From PALSA-607 sp036510735 (GTDB lineage Bacteria; Actinomycetota; Actinomycetes; Acidothermales; Acidothermaceae): a stretch of DNA of 9,829 nt. Position 1 is the stretch's first letter. Every line of letters begins with the position of its first letter. Location: positions 1 to 9,829 of the forward strand of contig DATCDK010000178.1 in assembly GCA_036510735.1 (NCBI GenBank). The letters are read 5' to 3'. The notes under the pieces are model-generated. The model made no database searches. It saw nothing but the letters and a program-made list of their open reading frames with translations, and was not told where the DNA came from. A program made the position numbers and the translations under genes. Shown piece after piece: positions 1-4,949 of this stretch.

Positions 1-880
1 CATGCACACACTCGCGCGGGTCAAGAACGCCGCGCTCGCAGAAGGCGATGCGCCGGAGCCGTCCATGCGCGCGATCGGCGAGGCACAGGTGGTTGACGCG
101 GCCGACCGACTCATCGCGAACACCGCAGCAGAGGCCCGTCAGCTCATCGACCTCTACGACGCGGACCCAGCCGCAGTTTCCGTCGTCCCGCCCGGTGTCG
201 ATCTCTCGTTGTACCGGCCCGGATCACGTGCCGCCGCTCGCGCGCGTCTCGGCCTGCCGGGAAACCGTGACGTGTTGCTGTTCGTTGGCCGGATCCAGCC
301 GCTCAAGGCGCCCGACCTGTTGATCCGCGCGCTCGCCGTCATGGTCGATCGCACGCCGTCGTTGCGTGATCGGCTGATGGCCGTGATCGTCGGCGGTGTC
401 AGCGGATCCGGGGTCGCGGAGCCCGACCACCTCGCCCGCCTCGCCGACCAACTCGGAGTCGCCGACTTGGTGCGCTTCGAACCGCCCGCCCCCAGTGATC
501 GCCTTGCCGATTTCTACCGCGCCGCGAGCGTCACCGTCGTTCCGTCGTACAGCGAATCGTTCGGTCTCGTCGCACTCGAGTCGCAGGCGTGCGGGACGCC
601 GGTCGTCGCCGCGCGGGTCGGCGGACTCGTCACGACTGTCAGCGACGGCGTTTCCGGGTTGCTCGTCGATGGACACGAGCCGACGTCATATGCCGACGTG
701 CTGACCAAGCTTTTATCGGACGCCGAATTGCGGCGCTCCTTGGCGACGGGCGCGATCGCCCACGCCGCCGGCTTCGACTGGGATCGCACTGTCGATGGCG
801 TGATCGATGTCTATGCCGACGCACTGCGTGGTGTCGCGGGCCGCAACGTCGAAGGGCTGCCCGTCGCCGTATGGCGGTGA
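1..880 (+). CDS. mshA: D-inositol-3-phosphate glycosyltransferase MshA, 3' part (5' end outside window)
   Basis: MshA transfers GlcNAc from UDP-GlcNAc to 1-L-myo-inositol 1-phosphate, the first committed step of mycothiol synthesis, in the cytoplasm. About 292 codons of the C-terminal portion are present. The ATG at position 2 is almost certainly internal: the residues after it (HTLARVKNAALAEGD) match the middle of actinobacterial MshA, where the usual residue before HTL is Ala. Visible GT-B/GT4 features are the IGE-QVVDAADRLIANT linker (residues 25-41 of this fragment), the PPGVDL turn (63-68), GRIQPLK (96-102) that contributes donor-phosphate Arg and Lys, and the E-x7-E retaining-transferase motif E185/E193 in SESFGLVALE. 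The Rossmann C-lobe is complete and the stop is TGA at 878-880. A YbjN-family gene follows after 7 bp, as in mycobacteria. Confident from sequence pattern; only the N-lobe is missing. Confidence 0.93.
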   Translation, partial: MHTLARVKNAALAEGDAPEPSMRAIGEAQVVDAADRLIANTAAEARQLIDLYDADPAAVSVVPPGVDLSLYRPGSRAAARARLGLPGNRDVLLFVGRIQPLKAPDLLIRALAVMVDRTPSLRDRLMAVIVGGVSGSGVAEPDHLARLADQLGVADLVRFEPPAPSDRLADFYRAASVTVVPSYSESFGLVALESQACGTPVVAARVGGLVTTVSDGVSGLLVDGHEPTSYADVLTKLLSDAELRRSLATGAIAHAAGFDWDRTVDGVIDVYADALRGVAGRNVEGLPVAVWR

Positions 881-887
881 GTGCCTC

Positions 888-1448
888 GTGAGCTGGCTTG
901 CGCGCGAGGAAATCGATGCCGTCATCCGGGCGACGCTCGAAGAACGCGAGATCCTGTTCGATCAGGTCGGCGAGTCGGCGTTCGTTGTGCGGCTCATGGG
1001 AACTCATCGTTTAGTGACGGCTGTGCGTCTTGTCGTCGGCGACCAGAGCCTGCTTATCGAGGCGTTCTTCGTGCGGCGGCCCGACGAGAACGCGCAGGAG
1101 TTCTACCGCTTCCTGCTGGAGCGAAATGGCCACATGTACGGCGTTCATTTCGCGATCGATGCGAAGGGCGACGTCTACTTGATGGGCCGACTGCCGTTGC
1201 TTGCAGTGACCCCCGACGAGATCGACCGGCTGCTCGGGTGCGTGCTCACGTACTCCGACGAGACGTTCGATGTTGCGCTGCAGATCGGGTTCGCGGAGAG
1301 CATCCGTCGCGAGTGGGAATGGCGGGCGTCGCGCAATGAGTCCGTTGAGAACCTGCGCGCGTTCGCTCGGTTTGCCGATCCGGCAGCCACTGGTGCGCGC
1401 GATCCAGCGGTTGATAGTCACGGCAGGCATCGGCGCGGCACGACGTAG
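888..1448 (+). CDS. YbjN domain-containing protein
   Basis: A 186-residue soluble protein of the YbjN family (type III secretion chaperone-like fold), the same kind of protein encoded directly downstream of mshA in mycobacteria (Rv0487 type). Its biochemical role is not established; the family is described as a possible sensory or chaperone-like regulator, and I see no catalytic motif. I chose GTG 888 (product begins MSWLAREEIDAVI) because a GGTGAG ribosome site at 876-881 sits 6 bp upstream and overlaps the mshA stop. An in-frame ATG at 807 would overlap mshA by 74 bp and give an unrelated N-terminus. The core runs to about residue 160 and includes the typical FFVRRPDENAQEFYRFLL helix and a YGVHFAIDAKGDVYLMGRL hairpin. 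The last 25 residues are polar and look disordered. It is probably translationally linked to mshA. Confidence 0.85.
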   Translation: MSWLAREEIDAVIRATLEEREILFDQVGESAFVVRLMGTHRLVTAVRLVVGDQSLLIEAFFVRRPDENAQEFYRFLLERNGHMYGVHFAIDAKGDVYLMGRLPLLAVTPDEIDRLLGCVLTYSDETFDVALQIGFAESIRREWEWRASRNESVENLRAFARFADPAATGARDPAVDSHGRHRRGTT

Positions 1449-1481
1449 CGATTGCCCCGGCCGCATCGTCGCACTCCCGCA

Positions 1482-1532
1482 CTCCTCACACATTCAGGTC
1501 TTCTTGTGCGCAGAACCTGAATGTGTGAGGAG
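1482..1532. repeat. Perfect 18-bp inverted repeat between ybjN and gpmA
   Basis: Left arm 1482-1499 (CTCCTCACACATTCAGGT) and right arm 1515-1532 are exact reverse complements, separated by 15 bp. In RNA this would be a strong hairpin. No T-run follows on either strand, so it is not a classical intrinsic terminator, although many actinobacterial terminators lack U-tails. A related direct copy follows at 1539-1553. It lies 33 bp after the ybjN stop and 100 bp before the gpmA start, so it may be a terminator for the mshA-ybjN unit or an operator or attenuator for gpmA. Confidence 0.85.
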
Positions 1533-1553
1533 CGGCCGTGAATCTCTGAGGAG
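1518..1553 (+). repeat. Imperfect 15-bp direct repeat upstream of gpmA
   Basis: TGAATGTGTGAGGAG (1518-1532) and TGAATCTCTGAGGAG (1539-1553) match at 13 of 15 positions and are spaced 21 bp start to start, two helical turns of B-DNA. The first copy is also the right arm of the 18-bp inverted repeat, so the core motif occurs three times, once inverted. The spacing suits a protein bound repeatedly on one DNA face, but that is inference. Confidence 0.6.
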
Positions 1554-1632
1554 TCGGGGGCCGTTGGCGCAGGCCGCCCTCGGAGTTTGACCCGTTGGTC
1601 GCTCGCGAAGCGAGGTCTGGGAAACTAGCGGT

Positions 1633-2382
1633 ATGTCCGCGCGAACGCTCATCCTGCTGCGCCATGGCGAGAGCCAGTGGAACGCGAAGAATCTCTTTAC
1701 CGGCTGGGTCGACGTCGACTTGTCCGCGAAGGGCGAGGCCGAGGCTGCCAACGGCGGCCGACTACTGGCCGAGCGCGGCGTCACACCCGAGGTCGTGCAC
1801 ACGTCGCTGCTGCGCCGCGCGATCCGCACCGCCAACATCGCCCTCGACACAGCCGACTTGTCGTGGCTCCCGGTGCAGCGTTCGTGGCGATTGAACGAAC
1901 GCCACTACGGGGCACTGCAGGGCAAGGACAAGAAGGCGACACTCGACGAGTTCGGTGAAGAGCAGTTCATGTTGTGGCGCCGCTCATACGACGTGGCGCC
2001 GCCGCCGCTCGCTACAGACAGCGAGTACTCACAAAGCGCCGACCCGCGCTACGCAACGCTGCCGCCCGAGCTTCGGCCGAACACCGAGTGCTTGAAGGAC
2101 GTCGTGCACCGGATGCTGCCGTACTGGTACGACGCGATCGTGCCGGATCTGTACGTGGGTAAGACGGTGCTCGTTGTCGCGCACGGAAACTCATTGCGCG
2201 CGTTGGTAAAACACCTCGATGCGATCTCCGACGATGACATCGCTGCGCTCAACATCCCGACCGGGATCCCGTTGATGTACAGCCTCGACGACGATCTCGT
2301 CCCGATCGTGCGCGGCGGCGAATACCTCGACGCCGACGCTGCAGCACAGGCAGCCGCGGCCGTAGCGAATCAGGGTCGCTAG
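1633..2382 (+). CDS. gpmA: 2,3-bisphosphoglycerate-dependent phosphoglycerate mutase
   Basis: Interconverts 3- and 2-phosphoglycerate in glycolysis and gluconeogenesis through a phosphohistidine intermediate. The 249-residue length equals the usual dPGM length (E. coli GpmA 250). The N-terminal LLRHGESQWN motif supplies the phosphorylated His11; Arg10, Glu89 (RLNERHYG) and His184 (VVAHGNSLR) complete the active site at the family's standard numbering. The FTGWVDVDL and YGALQGKDK substrate-binding segments are also present. The ATG at 1633 puts these residues at canonical positions. The ribosome site is weak (GGGA at 1619-1622, 10 bp upstream). The C-terminal Ala-rich tail (residues 234-249) is ordinary for actinobacteria. 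Upstream lies a repeat-rich 184-bp gap, so it may have its own promoter, although no convincing -35/-10 pair was found. In mycobacteria gpm1 lies close to mshA, consistent with this context. Confidence 0.96.
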   Translation: MSARTLILLRHGESQWNAKNLFTGWVDVDLSAKGEAEAANGGRLLAERGVTPEVVHTSLLRRAIRTANIALDTADLSWLPVQRSWRLNERHYGALQGKDKKATLDEFGEEQFMLWRRSYDVAPPPLATDSEYSQSADPRYATLPPELRPNTECLKDVVHRMLPYWYDAIVPDLYVGKTVLVVAHGNSLRALVKHLDAISDDDIAALNIPTGIPLMYSLDDDLVPIVRGGEYLDADAAAQAAAAVANQGR

Positions 2383-2439
2383 CGCGCGTGTCGCCTGTCA
2401 CCGCGAGTGCTGTTGTCCAGCGCGTGTTCTTACGCGCAA

Positions 2440-2567
2440 TGAGCATCAACACCCAAGCGGGACGGCGGTTAGGTGGCGGCCGGCCGGCGACTATTGGTGT
2501 TCAGCGGTCGCAAGAACAGCCGCTGAGCGCCAATACCCAAGCGGGACGGCGGGCAAGTGGCGGCCGG
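2440..2567 (+). repeat. 44-bp direct repeat pair in the gpmA/lipoprotein convergent gap
   Basis: Copies at 2440-2483 and 2524-2567 match at 38 of 44 positions, with an exact shared core CCAAGCGGGACGGCGG and a shared end TGGCGGCCGG. They are 84 bp apart start to start. The second copy ends 2 bp before the stop codon of the minus-strand lipoprotein gene. The repeats lie outside both coding regions. They may belong to a dispersed intergenic repeat family of this genome or be a local duplication of a terminator element. Confidence 0.85.
2492..2535 (+). terminator. Likely terminator hairpin between convergent genes
   Basis: The arms TATTGGTGTTCAGCGG (2492-2507) and CCGCTGAGCGCCAATA (2520-2535) pair over all 16 positions in plus-strand RNA if two G-U pairs are allowed, with a 12-nt loop. 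On the minus strand the two G-U positions become A-C mismatches, so the structure is best formed in the transcript reading out of gpmA. There is no U-tract. It sits 109 bp after the gpmA stop and just beyond the end of the opposing lipoprotein gene, a natural place for a terminator. A smaller 6-bp hairpin (GCGCGT/ACGCGC, 2420-2437) precedes it. Confidence 0.5.
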
Positions 2568-2569
2568 TG

Positions 2570-3328
2570 CTAGCTCGACGTGGCGGCGGACGGCGACGCA
2601 GGTGCGCTAGCTGGCGCCGAGCCCGCAGGTGCACTAGCTGGCGCTGATGACCCAACTGCGGGCGACCCAACGGGTGAAGCGACGGGTGACGCAACCGGCG
2701 ACGCGACGGGTGACGCAACCGGCGACGACGGCGGGGGCGGTGGGGGCGCGGTCGGCAGGAACGTTCCGACGGCTGCCGAGCTCTGTACAGGCACCAGCAG
2801 GCCGGTGACCGAACCGCTGTTCCCGAAGGTCAGGCTGACCATCACCGAGTCACCCTGCTGAAGCGGTGCGGTCAGGTTGCGCAGCAACACGCTGATGCGC
2901 GTGGTTCCGGGGCCGCTTCCGGTGGCAGCAGGAACGGATGCGTCCGTCGCAGCCTGCAGCTGCTCGGCGGCCGGCGGCACGGAGGCGGTCGCGTCGGCGC
3001 CGGAGGGCGGCACCGGTTCGACGGACACGTCGATCAGTGCGTCGGGCTGGGTAGCGAAGTTGATCGCGTTGAACTGCAGGTAAGCGAGGCCGCCCTTGGG
3101 CGAGATGACCCCACTCGGTAGCGCGATAATCACGCCCTGGACTTCGAGGTTCGTGCCGATCTTCGCGGTAGCCGCCTGCAGGTTGGCGACCGCGTGGCGG
3201 ACCGGCGAGCCGAACCCGGTGGCAGAACATGCGGCAAGGATCGGCGCGCACACTCCGACCACGATGGCCGTGCGCACGCGGCGGCGAGTCAAGCTCTGAA
3301 CCCTCGTGCTGACCTGGGTGCTGCTCAC
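2570..3328 (-). CDS. LpqE-like secreted lipoprotein with Ser-Pro-Val-Ala repeat tail
   Basis: A 252-residue exported lipoprotein. Residues 1-33 form a signal peptide with a basic n-region (TRRRVR), a hydrophobic core and the lipobox L31-A-A-C34, so the mature protein should start at lipidated Cys34. Residues 50-190 resemble mycobacterial LpqE: an IGTNLEVQGVIIA opening, an AYLQFNAIN-DALIDVSV strand pair, and LTAPLQQGDSVMVSLTF ending in GLLVPV. LpqE also lies next to carD in mycobacteria, which supports the match. The function of LpqE is not well defined, and the domain recalls secreted immunoglobulin-like or PCuAC-type proteins. A polyproline run (195-200) and Ser-Pro-Val-Ala and Ser-Ala-Pro repeats (201-252) form a probable wall-spanning tail. 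The start is GTG (3328-3326), with an AGGGGACAGG ribosome site directly upstream; the stop is TAG (2572-2570). The stop lies 85 bp after the membrane protein gene upstream on the same strand. Confidence 0.82.
   Translation of the reverse strand: MSSTQVSTRVQSLTRRRVRTAIVVGVCAPILAACSATGFGSPVRHAVANLQAATAKIGTNLEVQGVIIALPSGVISPKGGLAYLQFNAINFATQPDALIDVSVEPVPPSGADATASVPPAAEQLQAATDASVPAATGSGPGTTRISVLLRNLTAPLQQGDSVMVSLTFGNSGSVTGLLVPVQSSAAVGTFLPTAPPPPPPSSPVASPVASPVASPVASPVGSPAVGSSAPASAPAGSAPASAPASPSAATSS
2598..2726 (-). repeat. Tandem repeats encoding the lipoprotein tail
   Basis: Within the 3' end of the lipoprotein gene, a 24-bp unit is repeated perfectly at 2679-2702 and 2703-2726 (two Ser-Pro-Val-Ala units each), with further 12-bp variants from about 2661. 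A second repeat, 27 bp start to start (2598-2617 and 2625-2644, 19 of 20 matching), encodes two SAPASAPA blocks. All units are multiples of 3 bp, so copy-number change would lengthen or shorten the tail without a frameshift. Confidence 0.85.
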
Positions 3329-3361
3329 GACCTGTCCCCTTCGGCTGCCGGTCTGCGCCGT

Positions 3362-3367
3362 AGCCTA
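3362..3367 (-). promoter_or_regulatory. Possible -10 element of the LpqE-like gene
   Basis: On the minus strand TAGGCT (TANNNT type) lies 33 bp upstream of the GTG start, which would give a short leader containing the AGGGGA ribosome site. No good -35 is visible at 17-18 bp. The gene could instead be read through from the membrane protein gene 85 bp upstream. Confidence 0.25.
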
Positions 3368-3389
3368 ACGAGCCCCGCAGGACGCCCTT

Positions 3390-3424
3390 TCACACCCCGG
3401 TCACACCCCGGGGTCACGCCCCGG
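3390..3424. repeat. Three short TCACRCCCCGG repeats between two minus-strand genes
   Basis: TCACACCCCGG occurs at 3390-3400 and 3401-3411 back to back, and TCACGCCCCGG follows at 3414-3424 after 2 bp. The third copy contains the stop codon of the membrane protein gene. The repeats lie just upstream of the candidate -10 of the lipoprotein gene and could be protein-binding sites or slippage products. Confidence 0.6.
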
Positions 3425-4196
3425 CGTGTGCCGGTTGCTTGAGCTCGGGAAGCACCGCGTCGAGCGATGTGGTGCGGGTGAAGTCGTTGACGATCTGCTC
3501 GATGACCCCGTCGGCGTGGACGGCCACGACCGTCAGCGTGCCCTTGGCGAACGCCGCCGTGATTGCCGAATCCTTGTCGACCATCACGCGCACCGCGACA
3601 CTCATGTTGCCGGCGAGCGCGTTCAACTCTGACTGCTGCGCCTGGCTTCCGATCAGGTAGATCGTCAGACCGTTGTCGGCTGCTTCCGCCGCGAGGCGCG
3701 TCAGCGCGGCGGCGCACGCGCACTCGTGCTGCGTGACCGCCAACAGCGCGGGCCGCAGCGCGCGGGCGGTGGTGGCGCCGGTCTGCCCGACAAGTGCGTC
3801 GTCGGGGACGAGGCCGCCGACGGTGCCCGGCGCAGCAGTCGGGGCGGCAAGTACGAGGGGTACCGGCGCAGTTGGCTGATGCTCCGGCGTGCGGCCGGGA
3901 AAGATGAGCGTCGCGCCGAGCAGCGCGGCCGCGATCATGAGCGTGATGATGATCGGCGCGGACAACGCGCGAGTCGTTCGGCCACCGTGCGTCGAGGTGG
4001 CTCCGCCACCGTGCGTCGAGGTGGCTCCGCCACCGAGCATCCGCTCGAAGACGCGGCGGCGGCGCTTCCACCGTTCCTCGCGTCGCCACGCGGCGATGTC
4101 GCGGGCGAGCTCTCGGGCGTCATCCGGGACGACGACGTGCGCGCCGGCCGGTATCCCGCCCGGTTTGTCTTCGCTGCCGCCCACACCCGGCTCCAC
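3414..4196 (-). CDS. Membrane-anchored thioredoxin-fold-like protein with CxC motif (uncharacterised)
   Basis: I do not recognise a named family. Using GTG 4196 the protein has 260 residues. Residues 1-50 are cytoplasmic, with a strongly basic amphipathic stretch (WRREERWKRRRR). Residues 55-70 hold a duplicated GATSTHGG. About 80-99 (IIITLMIAAALLGATLIF) is one transmembrane helix. A Pro/Ala/Thr linker follows, then an exported domain. That domain starts LLAVTQHECAC, with Cys159 and Cys161 at the start of a helix followed by the strand LTIYLIG, as in the strand-Cys-helix-strand core of thioredoxin folds. Later segments VAVRVMVDKDSAITAAF and TLTVVAVHADGVI fit the rest of that fold. The start is uncertain: GTG 4184 has a GGAG 6 bp upstream, GTG 4196 could be leaderless, and ATG 4337 would add 47 residues rich in codons unlike the rest (AAA, AGA, ACA, TCA). 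It is divergent from carD and precedes the LpqE-like gene. An extracytoplasmic redox role is inference. Confidence 0.7.
   Translation of the reverse strand: MEPGVGGSEDKPGGIPAGAHVVVPDDARELARDIAAWRREERWKRRRRVFERMLGGGATSTHGGGATSTHGGRTTRALSAPIIITLMIAAALLGATLIFPGRTPEHQPTAPVPLVLAAPTAAPGTVGGLVPDDALVGQTGATTARALRPALLAVTQHECACAAALTRLAAEAADNGLTIYLIGSQAQQSELNALAGNMSVAVRVMVDKDSAITAAFAKGTLTVVAVHADGVIEQIVNDFTRTTSLDAVLPELKQPAHAGA
3981..4035 (-). repeat. Perfect 24-bp tandem repeat inside the membrane protein gene
   Basis: The 24-bp unit at 3981-4004 is repeated exactly at 4005-4028, with 7 further bases at 4029-4035. It encodes the duplicated GATSTHGG segment between the basic region and the transmembrane helix. 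Each unit also holds a GCCACC/GGTGGC inverted pair. An exact copy suggests a recent duplication. Confidence 0.9.
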
Positions 4197-4202
4197 GGAC
4201 CC

Positions 4203-4208
4203 AGTATG
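4203..4208 (-). promoter_or_regulatory. Possible leaderless promoter -10 of the CxC membrane protein gene
   Basis: On the minus strand CATACT lies 6 bp before GTG 4196, the spacing expected if transcription begins at the start codon, a common actinobacterial arrangement. No clear -35 is seen at 17-18 bp. This supports, but does not prove, the 4196 start. Confidence 0.28.
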
Positions 4209-4283
4209 AGCACGTGGCGCCGCCGCGTGCAGATGGGGCGTGGATAAAGCTTGTGAAGCGCCCTCGCGGCGCACAACTACCCC

Positions 4284-4298
4284 GGTTTTGTCAAGACC
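4284..4298. promoter_or_regulatory. Quasi-palindrome with a TTGACA box in the divergent region
   Basis: GGTTTTGTCAAGACC equals its own reverse complement at 12 of 15 positions. On the minus strand it contains a perfect TTGACA (4294-4289), but no -10 lies at a suitable distance, so I read it as a possible operator rather than a promoter. Confidence 0.25.
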
Positions 4299-4346
4299 TG
4301 AATCGGGGGTTGTTGATCTTGCTTTGGCTGTCACCATGGCTCTGAC

Positions 4347-4363
4347 CTGCGCAGATGCGCAGA
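4347..4363. promoter_or_regulatory. Palindromic operator candidate upstream of carD
   Basis: CTGCGCA (4347-4353) and TGCGCAG (4356-4362) are perfect inverted arms around a 2-bp centre. The same bases read as a tandem octamer TGCGCAGA at 4348-4355 and 4356-4363. The site is 7 bp upstream of the proposed carD -35, a position suited to a regulator of carD or of the divergent gene. No factor can be named. Confidence 0.4.
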
Positions 4364-4369
4364 CCGACG

Positions 4370-4399
4370 TTCACGCGGGCCTGTTTTGCGTGGTAGCAT
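4370..4399 (+). promoter_or_regulatory. carD promoter (extended -10)
   Basis: TTCACG (4370-4375) as -35 and TAGCAT (4394-4399) as -10 are separated by 18 bp. TGG at 4391-4393 directly precedes the -10, giving an extended -10 motif. Initiation near 4406 would leave a leader of about 20 nt containing the AGGGA ribosome site (4412-4416) 10 bp before the carD ATG. It is the best promoter-like sequence in the window. Confidence 0.5.
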
Positions 4400-4426
4400 G
4401 GGGTCAGCTGAAGGGACTAGTGCCAC

Positions 4427-4909
4427 ATGTCGTTCAACGTCGGCGAGACAGTTGTCTACCCCCATCACGGGGCTGCACTGATCGAAGCCATCGAGAGTCG
4501 TGTAATCAATGGCGAGGAGCGCATTTACCTCGTCCTTAAAGTAGCTCAGGGTGACCTCACGGTTCGGGTTCCCGCTGACAACGCCGAGTTTGTCGGTGTC
4601 CGCGACGTCGTGGGCCAAGAGGGCCTTGATCGGGTGTTCGAGGTGCTTCGCGCGCCGCACACCGAAGAGCCCACCAACTGGTCGCGCCGGTACAAGGCGA
4701 ACCTCGAGAAGCTGGCGTCTGGCGACGTCAACAAGGTGGCAGAAGTCGTTCGCGACTTGTGGCGCCGCGATCGCGAGCGCGGGCTGTCCGCAGGCGAGAA
4801 GCGGATGCTCGCGAAGGCGCGTCAGATTCTGGTGAGCGAACTGGCCCTCGCCGAAGGCACGAACGAGGACAAGGCCGAAGCGATCCTTGACGAGGTCCTC
4901 GCCTCCTAA
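4427..4909 (+). CDS. carD: RNA polymerase-binding transcription factor CarD
   Basis: CarD binds the RNA polymerase beta subunit at promoters and stabilises the open complex, with strong effects on rRNA and growth-phase transcription in mycobacteria. The 160-residue product closely follows the mycobacterial protein (162 residues). The N-terminal RNA polymerase-interaction domain carries Arg25 and Arg47, the positions known to contact beta. Trp85, in the invariant stretch PTNWSRRYKANLEKL, is the residue that wedges at the upstream edge of the transcription bubble. The C-terminal helical DNA-binding domain (KVAEVVRDLWRRD, SAGEKRMLAKARQIL) is complete. The ATG start is fixed by alignment and an AGGGA ribosome site. 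It heads a plus-strand cluster; a 40-bp gap separates it from the PIN/TRAM gene, with only a weak 5-bp hairpin in between, so read-through is likely. Confidence 0.98.
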   Translation: MSFNVGETVVYPHHGAALIEAIESRVINGEERIYLVLKVAQGDLTVRVPADNAEFVGVRDVVGQEGLDRVFEVLRAPHTEEPTNWSRRYKANLEKLASGDVNKVAEVVRDLWRRDRERGLSAGEKRMLAKARQILVSELALAEGTNEDKAEAILDEVLAS

Positions 4910-4949
4910 CATGGGTTAGCGCCGGGCGTCCGGCCACCCCTGGAGGGTC

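Noticed and set aside
807..887. Upstream ATG extension of the YbjN gene
   Set aside because: It would overlap mshA by 74 bp. GTG 888 has a GGTGAG site at the right distance and gives the family-like N-terminus.
1587..1631. Promoter for gpmA (TTGACC at 1587-1592 or TTGGTC at 1595-1600)
   Set aside because: No -10 hexamer lies at 16-19 bp from either, so the call would be guesswork.
2440..2567. CRISPR-like repeat pair
   Set aside because: There are only two diverged copies, no regular spacers, and no cas gene nearby.
4197..4337. 47-residue N-terminal extension of the CxC membrane protein from ATG 4337
   Set aside because: The extra codons include AAA, AGA, ACA and TCA, unlike the rest of the gene; there is no ribosome site, and the stretch overlaps likely regulatory DNA. 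It is not excluded.
4921..4934. GCCGG/CCGGC hairpin between carD and the PIN/TRAM gene
   Set aside because: The stem is only 5 bp with no U-tract, too weak to call a terminator in GC-rich DNA.
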